From assembly GCF_019916085.1 (NCBI RefSeq), contig NZ_CP049834.1, positions 1,224,501 through 1,288,500 of the forward strand: DNA of 64,000 nt, given 5' to 3'. Both the position numbers and the translations under genes were made by a program. Position 1 is the stretch's first letter; every line of letters begins with the position of its first letter. Shown in pieces: positions 7,495 through 17,139 of the stretch. A model generated the notes under the pieces. The model worked only from the letters and a program-made list of their open reading frames with translations. It made no database searches and was not told the origin of the DNA. Source of the DNA: Aquirufa lenticrescens (GTDB lineage: Bacteria; Bacteroidota; Bacteroidia; Cytophagales; Spirosomataceae).

Positions 7495-8586
7495 TTGGCA
7501 CGAATTAAGGCATTTCTATCGAATCTAGGCCTATTGGTCGCACTCTCCTTCGTCACAGGGAGCCTTTCTTCGCTATTTTTAGCCGGCCTCGACTGGATTC
7601 AACACAACGGATCCTACCTCTATGCCTTACCTCTGGTAGGTTTAATTTTCCAAAGCTTCAAAGTCCCAGCCTACCTCATCATCCCCGCCACCTGGCTGAG
7701 TCATTTGGCCGGAGCGTCTGTTGGTCGCGAGGGAACGGCAGTCACCATGGGTCGGGTGCTGGGTGAGAAATTTTCAGACGTTGACCTATTCTCTAAGGCT
7801 GGCATGGCCGCCGGCTTCGCCTCCGTTTTTGGAACGCCACTCGCCGGAGCCTTTTTTGCACTCGAAGTAGGAGAGGTGGGCAAAATTAATTTTCGCCACA
7901 TCCCCGCCTGCCTTTTCGCTGCTTTTTCGGCGAATTATATCAGTCTCCACGTGTACGGCACAAAACATCTTTCTTACCCGGCCATTTTTTTACCGGAGTT
8001 TTCAGGTACATTTTATGCGAAATTAGCGCTCCTGGGCCTATTTTTAGCCCTAATTGCCTTTCTCTATAAGCGCTCAGAATCGATTATAATTGCTGCGTTC
8101 GACAAATCACCCGTACAAGGTCCTCTAAAAGGGATTCTCGCGGGCTTGATTTTGCTCGGTGTACTAAGCGTTCCGATGTTTCACGAAACGATCGGACTCG
8201 GTTCGGAATTTTTACTTCGACCATTTACGTCGGTCACACCAGACTTCGCCCTTTGGAAAATGCTCGCGACAAACTTGAGTTTAGGTCTCGGATTTAAAGG
8301 GGGAGAAGCGACGCCGTTGTTTTTGATCGGGTCACATGCGGCGTCCGGTTTCGCCTCTTGGTTTGCGTTACCAGTAGGATTATCGGCAGCCATCGGCTTC
8401 GTCAGTTTATATGGTGGTCTTGCCAAAACTCCGCTTGCCGCCACCTTCTTAGGCATGGAACTTTTCGGTACATCTGCCTGGTTCATTTATTTCATCATTA
8501 CCCTGATCGTTCTATTCGGCTCAGGCAAAAAAGGAATCTTTTCAAATCAAACCTGGGCTGACTATCTGCCCAAACCAATCTACTAA
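7495..8586 (+). CDS. ClC-type chloride channel/transporter
   Basis: 363 residues, shorter than typical ClC proteins (about 400-450), with many membrane helices. The ClC selectivity motif is seen as GASVGREGTAVTMG (about residues 71-84; family GREGP becomes GREGT). The second signature region appears as GFKGGEATPLFLIG. The N-terminal GSGIP motif is not recognisable, fitting a shortened or divergent branch. No ATG precedes the homology, so TTG at 7495 is the best start. The stop overlaps the next gene's ATG, suggesting translational coupling. Confidence 0.82.
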   Translation: MARIKAFLSNLGLLVALSFVTGSLSSLFLAGLDWIQHNGSYLYALPLVGLIFQSFKVPAYLIIPATWLSHLAGASVGREGTAVTMGRVLGEKFSDVDLFSKAGMAAGFASVFGTPLAGAFFALEVGEVGKINFRHIPACLFAAFSANYISLHVYGTKHLSYPAIFLPEFSGTFYAKLALLGLFLALIAFLYKRSESIIIAAFDKSPVQGPLKGILAGLILLGVLSVPMFHETIGLGSEFLLRPFTSVTPDFALWKMLATNLSLGLGFKGGEATPLFLIGSHAASGFASWFALPVGLSAAIGFVSLYGGLAKTPLAATFLGMELFGTSAWFIYFIITLIVLFGSGKKGIFSNQTWADYLPKPIY

Positions 8587-9767
8587 TGTTTGCAAAAGCC
8601 TTCGAACACTACGACTCCTTCCGCGAAAATCGCCTAATGAAACGCCGCTTTTCGGCGGCTCTTTGGCAAGAATTAATCACCGAATGGTCTACCCATTTTG
8701 CTGTCCGCGAGCTAGGTAAAACTGAAGAGGGCAGACCTATCCACGAGGTAAAATGGGGCGAGGGACCTATCCAAATCATTGCCTGGTCCCAAATGCACGG
8801 AGATGAAGCGACAGCCACTATGGCTTTAGCCGATATTTTTCGTTTATTATCCACATCAGGCCAAATTAGTACCGAGTTTAAGCAAAAATTGCATCAGAAA
8901 ATCACCTTGCGCATCATTCCGCGCCTGAATGCAGATGGCGCAGAAAGATGGCAACGCGAAACGGCTTTGGGTATCGATATGAACCGTGATGCGACGAAGC
9001 AAAACTCCGTAGAAGCTCGTCTTTTATCTGCTTGGGCTGACGAAATTAAGCCCGCTTTTGCCTTCAATTTACACGACCAAAACCGCTTGTATTCGGTAGG
9101 CAATAGCCCAGAACAAACACATATCGCCTTCCTAGCCACCACAGGTGACGATGCAGGAACTTGGACTCCATCACGCTTACGTGCTGGCCAAATCTGCCAA
9201 CGAATGATGCACCAAATCCAACCCATTATCCCAGGCAAAATCGCCAAATGGACAGACGAATTTGAGTCCCGCGCCTTTGGTGATACCTTCTCGTCTCGCG
9301 GATACGGTTTGGTTTTATTAGAATCAGGCGGGGCAGGATGGGACCTAGAAAAACAATCGCTACGCAAATTAAACGCTTGTCTCTTGCTCGATGCCTTCTG
9401 CGCGATTGCAGATGGTTCCTATGCAGCAGAATCCATAGAAGATTACGAGGCCTTACCTACAAACGAGCGAGCGATTGTGGACATCAAAATCACCGATGCG
9501 CCACTCAGTGCGACGGTTCGCGCAGACGTATTATTTAACTTGGTAGAAACCCCGATGACCGATGGAAATATCCATTATTCCTGGGTAGTCGAGAACATCG
9601 GAGACATGTCGCCGTTCTATGGATTAACAGAAATCGACGGGAAAGACTTACATTTGTCCCCTGATTCAAGCATTAACTTAGGCGAGAATTACACCGAATT
9701 GGTCTTGCTAAAAGACGGAATTCCTAGTTTCAAATTATCAGATTACACGCATAAAATACAATCCTAA
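8586..9767 (+). CDS. M14 family zinc carboxypeptidase-like protein
   Basis: 393 residues. The zinc-binding HxxE is at residues 71-74 (MHGDEATATMA), followed by the substrate-binding RIIPRLNADGAERW and DMNRDA segments, a third zinc ligand in AFNLHDQN, and a catalytic glutamate candidate in LLESGG. M14 peptidases remove C-terminal residues or cleave peptidoglycan amide bonds. There is no signal peptide, so a cytoplasmic role is likely. The C-terminal 100 residues are a beta-rich extension. The ATG overlaps the ClC stop (TAATG), and the next gene starts directly after this stop. Confidence 0.85.
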   Translation: MFAKAFEHYDSFRENRLMKRRFSAALWQELITEWSTHFAVRELGKTEEGRPIHEVKWGEGPIQIIAWSQMHGDEATATMALADIFRLLSTSGQISTEFKQKLHQKITLRIIPRLNADGAERWQRETALGIDMNRDATKQNSVEARLLSAWADEIKPAFAFNLHDQNRLYSVGNSPEQTHIAFLATTGDDAGTWTPSRLRAGQICQRMMHQIQPIIPGKIAKWTDEFESRAFGDTFSSRGYGLVLLESGGAGWDLEKQSLRKLNACLLLDAFCAIADGSYAAESIEDYEALPTNERAIVDIKITDAPLSATVRADVLFNLVETPMTDGNIHYSWVVENIGDMSPFYGLTEIDGKDLHLSPDSSINLGENYTELVLLKDGIPSFKLSDYTHKIQS

Positions 9768-10403
9768 ATGACTTCATTACCTGTAATTATCATTGGCGTA
9801 AATCCTTTTGGCTTAGAAGCTGCACACATTTTCCAAAAAAACGACGTCGTTATCTACGGATTCTTAGATGACGATCCTAAGAAAAAGGATACCAGCATTG
9901 GCGAAATTCCCGTTTTAGGAACAGCAGACGATGAGTCTTATTTCAAATTAATTGGTAAAAACTGCGGCGTATTTGTAGCCTTAGAAAACCCAACCGAGCG
10001 CAAGAAAATGATCGAATTAATTTTAGAAGAGCGCGAAGTAAAACCCGTAAACGCCATACATCCTACCGCTAATATTGCAGATGTGAAAAGCCTAGCGTAC
10101 GGTGTATTCATCGGAAGTGGAGCACAGATTTTACCTGAAACAAAGCTGGGGGATCATGTTATCATTGGCTCAGGTGCTATCGTGGAAACGGGTGCACAAA
10201 TTGCTGATTTTGCTTCCATCGGAGCGGGTTCAGTGATAGGCAAAGAAGCCATCATTGAGAACAATGCTTACGTAGGAATTCACTCAACTATCGTGGGAAG
10301 TGTGAAGGTAGGAAAGAGCGCAACAGTAGGAGCGGGGAGTGTGGTAATTGAGAATGTAGCAGCCTCGAAACGTGTCTTCGGAAATCCGGCAAAGGCCCTA
10401 TAA
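9768..10403 (+). CDS. NeuD-like sugar O-acyltransferase (left-handed beta-helix)
   Basis: 211 residues: an N-terminal Rossmann-like PglD/NeuD domain (IIGVNPFGLEAAHIF, then YGFLDDD) followed by hexapeptide repeats from about residue 100 (GVFIGSGAQILPET, VIIGSGAIVETGA, SIGAGSVIGKEA). Such enzymes transfer acetyl groups from acetyl-CoA to nucleotide sugars or sialic-acid-like sugars. It follows the M14 gene with no gap and converges with the exonuclease gene, overlapping it by 6 bp. The acceptor cannot be named from the sequence. Confidence 0.85.
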   Translation: MTSLPVIIIGVNPFGLEAAHIFQKNDVVIYGFLDDDPKKKDTSIGEIPVLGTADDESYFKLIGKNCGVFVALENPTERKKMIELILEEREVKPVNAIHPTANIADVKSLAYGVFIGSGAQILPETKLGDHVIIGSGAIVETGAQIADFASIGAGSVIGKEAIIENNAYVGIHSTIVGSVKVGKSATVGAGSVVIENVAASKRVFGNPAKAL

Positions 10404-11123
10404 TTTGACAATATTTTCTGGCGCAACTAGATCTAAAAAGTGAAAACGTAGATAGAGTTGCGCCACTACGATGACATCTTCTAGGCAATACTCATTGATC
10501 CTAGCTAATCCATTTTCCTTGTAGAAAACACGGTTCACCTGGTCTCCAGAAAGATCAGCTTTGGCCCCAGAAATCCCCATCAATTCAGCTAACAATTCTA
10601 GCGAAGTATAGGATCTTCTATCGCCAAACTTCCACATCTCCATCGTATCCTGGTGGATAATTTCCCATGGTTTTTTGCCTTGTAATTGCAACGACTTCGG
10701 AATTTCCAATCCATTAATGAGCATGCGTCTACACAAATACGGAAAGTCAAATTCCTTGCCATTATGCGCCACTAGCGTCAATTCTCTCGACTTATAGGTC
10801 TTATTTACGAACGCTATGAACTCTGTGAGAAGCGTTTTTTCGTCTGCCAGAGCAATCGTCTTCACTTTTAAGGCCATCTCGCCCTGTTTGTTAACGAACA
10901 AAAAGCCCATTCCCACCACGATAATCTTCCCAAATTCCGCATACAATGGCGCCTTTTCGAAATACATCTCTTCTAGGCTGATATTAGCGGGATTTATCAA
11001 ATTCTTCGCCTTTCTTAGCCAAAATTCTTTCATTTTATCTGAAAGTAGGGCAAAATCGGATACTCCGGACGAAGTTTCGATATCAATGAAGAGGGTATTC
11101 TTGAAGTTCTTTAAGGTATCCAT
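10398..11123 (-). CDS. PolB-like 3'-5' exonuclease
   Basis: 241 residues of the DnaQ-like exonuclease superfamily, closest in pattern to the stand-alone PolB exonuclease domain family (DNA_pol_B_exo2). ExoI motif FIDIETSSG (residues 12-20), ExoII HNGKEFDFPYLCRRM, and ExoIII EYCLEDVIVVAQLYLR supply the acidic metal ligands. It probably trims single-stranded DNA in repair or replication. The start lies 7 bp from a parS-like palindrome at 11130-11145. Confidence 0.85.
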   Translation of the reverse strand: MDTLKNFKNTLFIDIETSSGVSDFALLSDKMKEFWLRKAKNLINPANISLEEMYFEKAPLYAEFGKIIVVGMGFLFVNKQGEMALKVKTIALADEKTLLTEFIAFVNKTYKSRELTLVAHNGKEFDFPYLCRRMLINGLEIPKSLQLQGKKPWEIIHQDTMEMWKFGDRRSYTSLELLAELMGISGAKADLSGDQVNRVFYKENGLARINEYCLEDVIVVAQLYLRFHFLDLVAPENIVKL

Positions 11124-11129
11124 ATTTCA

Positions 11130-11145
11130 TGTTCCACGTGGAACG
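11130..11145. promoter_or_regulatory. parS-type centromere site 1
   Basis: TGTTCCACGTGGAACG matches the ParB-binding consensus palindrome (TGTTNCACGTGNAACA type) except for the last base. It lies just upstream of the exonuclease start, 36 bp from a second site. Confidence 0.8.
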
Positions 11146-11153
11146 TGTAAATC

Positions 11154-11888
11154 TTATGCTTTCAATGTTTCACGTGAAACATTCATTAATTCCATTTTAA
11201 ATAGATCATTCAAATGCCCTTTGACAATAGCCGAAACAGCTTCAAAATCCATTTCCTTACCTAATTCCTGCTGCAACGAAGTAACTCCACGGGTCGCAAT
11301 GCCACAAGGCACAATGTGAGAGAAATAGCTCAAATCCGTATTAACGTTCAATGCAAATCCATGCATGCTAATCCACCTTGATGCCTTAACACCCATGGCA
11401 CAAATCTTGCGTGCACTCTCCTGAGCAGGATCAATCCAAACGCCGGTTAAACCTTCGATTCTCCCGGCAACTAATCCAAAACCCTCACAGGTTTTAATGA
11501 TTGCCTCTTCCAACATTCGAAGATATAAATGAATATCCGTATAGAAATTCTCTAAATCCAGAATAGGGTAACCCACTAATTGCCCTGGTCCGTGGTAGGT
11601 AATATCACCTCCTCTATTTGTCTTAAAATAGGTTGCACCTATCGTAGACAAGAAGGATTCTTGCAGCAACAAATGGGACTCATCACCGCTCTTACCTAGG
11701 GTATACACATGCGGATGTTGGCAAAATAAAAGGTAATTATTCGTGATGACTTTGTGATCCTCCTCAAGGCCTCTATTATCCAATTTAACCGACGCTATAC
11801 GATTTAACAAAGTCTCCTGGAGATCCCAAGCTTCCTTGTATTCTATCAGTTTTAAATCAACAAATTGGACTTCTTTATTCTGCTTCAT
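11154..11888 (-). CDS. lipB: Lipoyl(octanoyl) transferase
   Basis: 244 residues, normal LipB length. LipB moves octanoyl groups from acyl carrier protein to lipoyl domains of dehydrogenases. Signatures seen: GGDITYHGPGQLVGYPIL (about residues 95-112) and the region MGVKASRWISMHGFALNVN, followed by the active-site cysteine in IVPCGI. A TATCTTTG box on this strand (11951-11944) gives a roughly 50-nt leader. The last codons contain parS site 2, so the palindrome is part of the coding sequence. Confidence 0.96.
   Translation of the reverse strand: MKQNKEVQFVDLKLIEYKEAWDLQETLLNRIASVKLDNRGLEEDHKVITNNYLLFCQHPHVYTLGKSGDESHLLLQESFLSTIGATYFKTNRGGDITYHGPGQLVGYPILDLENFYTDIHLYLRMLEEAIIKTCEGFGLVAGRIEGLTGVWIDPAQESARKICAMGVKASRWISMHGFALNVNTDLSYFSHIVPCGIATRGVTSLQQELGKEMDFEAVSAIVKGHLNDLFKMELMNVSRETLKA
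11166..11181. promoter_or_regulatory. parS-type centromere site 2
   Basis: TGTTTCACGTGAAACA is a perfect 16-bp palindrome identical to the canonical ParB site. It lies within the 3' end of lipB. Confidence 0.93.
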
Positions 11889-11943
11889 TCTTTATCAAGA
11901 GGCTGATAGCGCCTAGCAAATCGCCGGGCTACCTTTAGAAAAA

Positions 11944-11951
11944 CAAAGATA
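11944..11951 (-). promoter_or_regulatory. -7 box of lipB
   Basis: TATCTTTG on the minus strand fits TAnnTTTG and lies 55 bp before the lipB start. A plus-strand near match TACCTTTA (about 11930-11937) could serve yraN. Confidence 0.55.
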
Positions 11952-11956
11952 CAATA

Positions 11957-12310
11957 ATGGCAAAACATATAACACAAGGAAAACTAGGCGAGCAAATTAG
12001 TGTAGACTACCTACTAAAAAACGCCTATTCAATCGAAGCAAGAAACTACCGCTACAAACGAGCGGAGATCGACATCGTCGCAAAAAAGGGAGATCTCTTG
12101 ATCTTCATAGAAGTCAAATCCCTTAGAAGAAATACCCACGGACATCCCGAACAAAAAATCACCCAGAACAAAATAAGGCTCATCAGCAGGGCTGCTTGTG
12201 CCTACCAATACCAGCATAAATGGCGCCAAGAAGTCCGATTTGACAGCATTTCGGTGAATTTTTATCCACAAGCCTTCAAAATAGAGCATTTCGAGGATGC
12301 TTTTTCGTAA
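11957..12310 (+). CDS. yraN: YraN family (UPF0102) endonuclease-fold protein
   Basis: 117 residues, normal for the family. YraN proteins share the Holliday-junction-resolvase/restriction-endonuclease fold; their cellular role is not settled. Visible: GKLGEQISVDYLL at the N-terminus, then the catalytic-type core RAEIDIVAKKGDLLIFIEVKS with the D...ExK arrangement. It precedes ybeY by 23 bp and contains an isolated DnaA box at 12262-12270. Confidence 0.92.
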   Translation: MAKHITQGKLGEQISVDYLLKNAYSIEARNYRYKRAEIDIVAKKGDLLIFIEVKSLRRNTHGHPEQKITQNKIRLISRAACAYQYQHKWRQEVRFDSISVNFYPQAFKIEHFEDAFS

Positions 12311-12333
12311 ATTCGCGCTTTAATAGCGCGCAC

Positions 12334-12744
12334 ATGATTCAATTTTGCTCAGAAGACATAACATTCTCCTTAAAAGAGAAGTTAAAACACAAAGCCTGGT
12401 TAAACGAGGTGGCGAAACAAGAAGGGAAAAAGATCCTAGAGTTAAGCTATGTCTTTTGCTCAGACGAATATCTGTTACAGATTAACCAAGAGTATTTGAA
12501 CCACGACACACTAACGGATATTGTGACTTTTGATAACTCAGAAGACCCGAAGAAAATAGAAGGAGATATCTTTATCTCAATCGATCGTGTGAAAGAAAAC
12601 GGCGAAAAGCTAGGTACTTCAGAAACAGAATTAGAGCGCGTCATGGTACACGGTTTATTGCACTTACTAGGTTATAAAGACAAGAAGAAAGAGGACAAGG
12701 CATTAATGACCGAGAAAGAAGATTTTTACATTAAACAATACTAA
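12334..12744 (+). CDS. ybeY: Endoribonuclease YbeY (rRNA maturation)
   Basis: 136 residues. YbeY is a zinc-dependent RNase involved in 16S rRNA 3' processing and ribosome quality control. The HxxxHxxxxxH metal motif appears as H106-GLL-H110-LLGYK-D116: the third histidine is aspartate here. The rest (NHDTLTDIVTF, EGDIFIS) is typical. It lies 27 bp before mnmG, separated by parS site 3. Confidence 0.94.
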   Translation: MIQFCSEDITFSLKEKLKHKAWLNEVAKQEGKKILELSYVFCSDEYLLQINQEYLNHDTLTDIVTFDNSEDPKKIEGDIFISIDRVKENGEKLGTSETELERVMVHGLLHLLGYKDKKKEDKALMTEKEDFYIKQY

Positions 12745-12746
12745 AA

Positions 12747-12762
12747 TGTTTCACGTGAAACA
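12747..12762. promoter_or_regulatory. parS-type centromere site 3
   Basis: TGTTTCACGTGAAACA, identical to site 2, between the ybeY stop and the mnmG start. Confidence 0.93.
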
Positions 12763-12771
12763 TTCATAGCT

Positions 12772-14631
12772 ATGCTAAATTCATACGATGTAATTGTGGT
12801 GGGAGCGGGACACGCCGGATGCGAAGCAGCTTATTCGGCGGCGCAGATGGGATCACGTGTTTTGTTAGTCACGATGAATATGCAGACGATAGCTCAGATG
12901 TCATGCAACCCAGCGATGGGTGGCGTGGCGAAGGGCCAAATCGTTAGAGAAATTGACGCCCTAGGGGGAATGTCTGGAATCATTTCAGACAAGACGATGA
13001 TTCAATTTAGAATGTTGAATCGTTCCAAAGGTCCGGCGATGTGGTCACCCCGTTGTCAGTCCGATCGTATGCGTTTTGCAGAGGAGTGGAGAAATGCCTT
13101 GGAGGGGAATTTGAATGTCGATTTTTGGCAAGATTCTGTTCAGCAATTAATCGTAGAAAAAGGCGAAGTGAAAGGGGTCATCACACGTATGGGAATGACC
13201 TTCACTGCACGCGCTGTCGTACTAACGAACGGTACATTTTTAAATGGCTTGATCCACATAGGGGAGAAGAATTTTGGAGGAGGAAGAATGGCAGAACCGA
13301 TGGCTATTGGACTAACAGAACAACTGGTTAACCTAGGTTTTGAATCTGGAAGAATGAAGACAGGAACACCTCCGCGTGTGGATGGCAGAAGCCTCGACTT
13401 CGCTGCGATGGAAGAACAAAAAGGCGACGAGAACCCAAGCTCTTTTTCTTACCTTACAGAAACTCCACTGACCGAACAACGCTCTTGTTGGATCACGCAT
13501 ACAAACTCGAAAGTGCACGAAGTCTTACGCAAAGGCTTCGACCGTTCGCCTATGTTCGCAGGAAGAATCAAAGGTTTGGGCCCGCGCTATTGTCCATCAG
13601 TTGAAGATAAAATCAACCGTTTTGCGGATAAAGATTCGCACCAAATTTTCGTCGAACCAGAAGGCTGGAGCACGGTAGAAATTTACGTCAATGGATTCTC
13701 CACTTCCTTGCCAGAGGACATTCAATTCGAAGCGATTCGTTTAATACCAGGATTTGAAAAAGCGAAGATGTTCCGTCCGGGTTATGCGATTGAATACGAT
13801 TATTTCCCACCTACCCAATTGACTCCAACCTTAGAGACCAAGCGCGTAAAAGGTTTATTCTTTGCGGGCCAAATCAACGGAACCACAGGTTACGAAGAAG
13901 CTGCATGTCAAGGACTAATGGCTGGTATCAATGCCCACTTAAAAACGCACGAATTAGATCCATTTACATTGTCTCGTTCGGATGCTTACATCGGTGTTTT
14001 AATAGACGATTTAATTAACAAAGGAACGGACGAGCCGTACCGTATGTTCACGTCCCGTGCTGAGTTTAGAACGTTACTTAGACAAGACAACGCGGATGAA
14101 CGCTTGACCGCGAAAGGATACCAATTAGGTTTGGCGACCGAGCAACGCTGGAATAAATTTCAGGAGAAGAAAGCGCAAGTAGCGGCTTTAACCGAAGAGA
14201 TAAAAAACACGAAAGTAAAACCCACAGAAGTAAACGACTGGCTAGAGCAGGAGGGAAGTGCTATCTTGAAAGAGGGGGCGCCTATCGTGAATTTATTACG
14301 TCGTTCCGATTTATCATTCGACCGCATTGCGACACACCCTAGTGTAGAACCGATCGTCAGAAACTATTCACAAGAAGTACGCGAACAAGTGGAAATCTTA
14401 GTGAAGTATGAAAGCTATATTGAGAAAGAACGTTTGATGGTAGACAAAATGCGATCGATGGAAGACCTATCCATTCCGGCGAATTTTGACTACGATAAAA
14501 TCAAAACACTTTCGACTGAATCACGCATTAAATTGAAATCCATTTTGCCACAGACGATCGGACAAGCTAGTCGCATTTCAGGTGTATCGGCTTCGGATGT
14601 TTCAATTCTACTTTTATTCATGGGACGCTAA
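12772..14631 (+). CDS. mnmG: tRNA uridine-5-carboxymethylaminomethyl modification enzyme MnmG
   Basis: 619 residues. MnmG (GidA), with MnmE, installs the cmnm group on U34 of tRNAs. FAD-binding motif [19 protein letters not shown] at residues 9-27; [23 protein letters not shown] and the GFKTGTPPR-like [15 protein letters not shown] are diagnostic; the C-terminal helical MnmE-binding domain ends with [15 protein letters not shown]. Found near oriC in many bacteria, as here (2.5 kb from the DnaA-box cluster). Its stop overlaps the next start. Confidence 0.98.
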   Translation: MLNSYDVIVVGAGHAGCEAAYSAAQMGSRVLLVTMNMQTIAQMSCNPAMGGVAKGQIVREIDALGGMSGIISDKTMIQFRMLNRSKGPAMWSPRCQSDRMRFAEEWRNALEGNLNVDFWQDSVQQLIVEKGEVKGVITRMGMTFTARAVVLTNGTFLNGLIHIGEKNFGGGRMAEPMAIGLTEQLVNLGFESGRMKTGTPPRVDGRSLDFAAMEEQKGDENPSSFSYLTETPLTEQRSCWITHTNSKVHEVLRKGFDRSPMFAGRIKGLGPRYCPSVEDKINRFADKDSHQIFVEPEGWSTVEIYVNGFSTSLPEDIQFEAIRLIPGFEKAKMFRPGYAIEYDYFPPTQLTPTLETKRVKGLFFAGQINGTTGYEEAACQGLMAGINAHLKTHELDPFTLSRSDAYIGVLIDDLINKGTDEPYRMFTSRAEFRTLLRQDNADERLTAKGYQLGLATEQRWNKFQEKKAQVAALTEEIKNTKVKPTEVNDWLEQEGSAILKEGAPIVNLLRRSDLSFDRIATHPSVEPIVRNYSQEVREQVEILVKYESYIEKERLMVDKMRSMEDLSIPANFDYDKIKTLSTESRIKLKSILPQTIGQASRISGVSASDVSILLLFMGR

Positions 14632-15515
14632 TGGAAAATATTCAAAATTGCCCGGTTTGCGGATCTCCAGATTCAACCTTGAAATTCAAGGCGAAAGATT
14701 ATACCGTGTCGAACGAATTGTTTCATATCGTGACTTGTCATTCATGTCAATTGATTTACACAAATCCACGACCGGCGGCAAACGAGGCGGGGCCCTATTA
14801 CCACGCGAGTGCGTATATTTCCCACAGTGATACGAATGAGGGAATTGTCAACAAGTTATACCACGCCGTACGCAAATTCACGTTGCAATCGAAAACGAAT
14901 TGGATTGAACCTGAGAAAAAAGGAAATAAAGAGTTACTCGATATCGGTTGTGGAAACGGTCACTTCTTAGCGGCAGCGAAGGAAAAAGGCTGGAATATAA
15001 ATGGGGTCGAATTAGACCCAGAAACGGCCGATAGAGCAGCGAAGTTAACAGGCCTAGCCATTGCGCCATCTTTGAAAGAAATCGGCTCAGAGAAGAAATT
15101 TCAGGTAATTACACTTTGGCATGTATTAGAACATGTCTACGAGCTAGACGAATACTTTCAGTTCTTCAAAAGCCGTTTAACGCAAGACGGTAAATTGCTT
15201 TTAGCTTTACCTAATCCCGCGTCCTTCGATGCGAACTATTTCGAAGAATATTGGGCGGCTTATGATGTTCCACGACACATCTACCACTTCACGCCGGCAA
15301 CCATTACGGCATTAGCTGCGAAATACGGTTTTAAGTTAAAAAAGAGTCGCGGATTGATCTTTGATAGCTTTTACATTTCTTTGTTAAGTAACGAATACAA
15401 AACAGGAAATAAACGCTTACTTCATTCGTTCTGTATAGGTTTACTTTCAAACCTACGAGCGATGCTAGGAAAGCCCAATTATTCAAGCAATTTATATATC
15501 TTTGAAAATGCATAA
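14631..15515 (+). CDS. Class I SAM-dependent methyltransferase with N-terminal zinc ribbon
   Basis: 294 residues. The N-terminus has two CxxC pairs (CPVCG and CHSC), a small zinc ribbon common in this methyltransferase group. The SAM-binding motif LLDIGCGNGHFLAAAKEKG is at about residues 102-120, followed by VITLWHVLEHVYELDEYF. Typical of Methyltransf_23-type enzymes acting on small molecules or surface sugars; the substrate cannot be assigned. The ATG overlaps the mnmG stop by one base. Confidence 0.88.
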   Translation: MENIQNCPVCGSPDSTLKFKAKDYTVSNELFHIVTCHSCQLIYTNPRPAANEAGPYYHASAYISHSDTNEGIVNKLYHAVRKFTLQSKTNWIEPEKKGNKELLDIGCGNGHFLAAAKEKGWNINGVELDPETADRAAKLTGLAIAPSLKEIGSEKKFQVITLWHVLEHVYELDEYFQFFKSRLTQDGKLLLALPNPASFDANYFEEYWAAYDVPRHIYHFTPATITALAAKYGFKLKKSRGLIFDSFYISLLSNEYKTGNKRLLHSFCIGLLSNLRAMLGKPNYSSNLYIFENA

Positions 15516-17139
15516 GTTCTTGAAATTCAGTTTTTTAATGGCGTTTTTTGGCCTAGGAATCAGCTTGGTATTACTACAAAGTTGTGCCCAAATGGCCTCG
15601 CCTCCCGGTGGTAAAAAGGACACGTTGGCTCCGGTGGTAACGACCTCCATCCCGCTCAACAAAAGCAAGAATTTCAAAGGCAAAAAGATTGAATTAAACT
15701 TCAACGAATATGTCACCGTTAAGAACTTAAATCAGGAATTATTAATCACTCCCTCGATTGGTAATTACGAAACACGCATCCGTCCCACAGGATTAACACT
15801 CGTTCTCGATAGTGCGCTTAAAGACAATACAACGTATACGTTCAATTTTAGAAATGCAGTGGAAGATATCGCAGAGCGTAACAAAGGAAAAAATATTAAA
15901 CTTGTATTTAGTACGGCTAATACCATCGATTCCTTGAAAATAGAAGGTCGCGTGAAGCATTTGCTAACGAATAAAAAAGCCGATAACATCACCGTAGGCC
16001 TTTATCCCTACACGGATACCTTATCCATCGATAAGGCTAAGCCCTATTATTTTGTTCGTACAGACACGTCTGGAACGTATGCGCTAGAGAATTTAGCGGC
16101 AGGCAAATACTATATGGCGGCATTTGAAGATGCGAACAATAATCTACTATATAATTCTGCCAAAGAGTCGGTTGACTTCATAACCGAAAACTTTATTGAT
16201 CTGCATAAAAACGAGACACGGGACTTCAAAATAGCTCTTCAAAACCAGGATCCGTTGAAATTAAGCAAAACGACCACTACTGCAAAGACCATTTTGTATG
16301 AGTTCTCACGCGGCATTAAAGCAGCAGATTTACGCTTTTCGTCTAGCGAAAAGCCGCTATACATAATCGAAAACGAACGAAACCTTCGCATCTATGCGGG
16401 AGGATTAAACAAAGCGGATACGCTAAAAATCGAGGCTGCTTTAGAGGATTCGGTAGGGAGAAAATACGAGTTTAAACTGAAGGGAAAATTTAGGGAATTG
16501 GCAAAAAAAGAAAAGTCAACGTATATAGCGCTCGGCTTCGATATATTCCCTAAGGTAGGTGCTCAAATCGTTCCTACAGACTCTATTCTCATCATTTTCC
16601 CAAAACCCGTATTACAATGGGTGTCTAAGAAAGTACATATTTTAACCGAAAACGAGGATGATTTAACGTTCCCAGACGAAGCCTTTTCTTGGAATAAATT
16701 CCAGAATGTATTAACCATTAAATCAGCCTTCTTACCCAAGCTAGAAAAATTCACCCTTTCTTTGGATAAAATTGCATTCGTGGGCCCAGAAGCTGATTCT
16801 ACGAACGAATACAAACAAGTCATTAAACGACTAGACCCAGAAGAAACAGGTGTAATTGAAGGGGGGATTCGTAAACCTGGGCACTATATCTACCAATTAT
16901 TAAAGGGTGAGAAGCTTGAAAAGGCCTACGAGCAAAAGTCTACAGGACCCTGTTCTTTCCAAAACGTGGAACCAGGCATTTATACCTTAAGAGCCATTGT
17001 TGACAGCAATGAAAATGGACAATGGGATATTGGTGATTACAAGACGAAGATCAAGTCTGAGCCCATCTATTATTTTGATACTAAGATCAAATTAAAGGCA
17101 AACTTCCAGTTAAGTGACTTGTGGATAAATACCCCTTAG
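15508..17139 (+). CDS. Lipoprotein with bacterial Ig-like domain
   Basis: I choose ATG 15508 over the upstream TTG because it gives MHKFLKFSFLMAFFGLGISL followed by the lipobox LLQSC (Cys26). It overlaps the methyltransferase end by 8 bp. An Ig_5-like domain begins at about residue 40 (TTSIPLNKSKNFKGKKIELNF...EYV), followed by beta-rich repeats and a C-terminal carboxypeptidase-regulatory-like region (NVEPGIYTLRAIVDSNENGQWDIGDY). Such proteins occur across Bacteroidota as single-copy outer-membrane lipoproteins of unknown role. Its last codons overlap the first DnaA box of oriC. Confidence 0.85.
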   Translation: MHKFLKFSFLMAFFGLGISLVLLQSCAQMASPPGGKKDTLAPVVTTSIPLNKSKNFKGKKIELNFNEYVTVKNLNQELLITPSIGNYETRIRPTGLTLVLDSALKDNTTYTFNFRNAVEDIAERNKGKNIKLVFSTANTIDSLKIEGRVKHLLTNKKADNITVGLYPYTDTLSIDKAKPYYFVRTDTSGTYALENLAAGKYYMAAFEDANNNLLYNSAKESVDFITENFIDLHKNETRDFKIALQNQDPLKLSKTTTTAKTILYEFSRGIKAADLRFSSSEKPLYIIENERNLRIYAGGLNKADTLKIEAALEDSVGRKYEFKLKGKFRELAKKEKSTYIALGFDIFPKVGAQIVPTDSILIIFPKPVLQWVSKKVHILTENEDDLTFPDEAFSWNKFQNVLTIKSAFLPKLEKFTLSLDKIAFVGPEADSTNEYKQVIKRLDPEETGVIEGGIRKPGHYIYQLLKGEKLEKAYEQKSTGPCSFQNVEPGIYTLRAIVDSNENGQWDIGDYKTKIKSEPIYYFDTKIKLKANFQLSDLWINTP

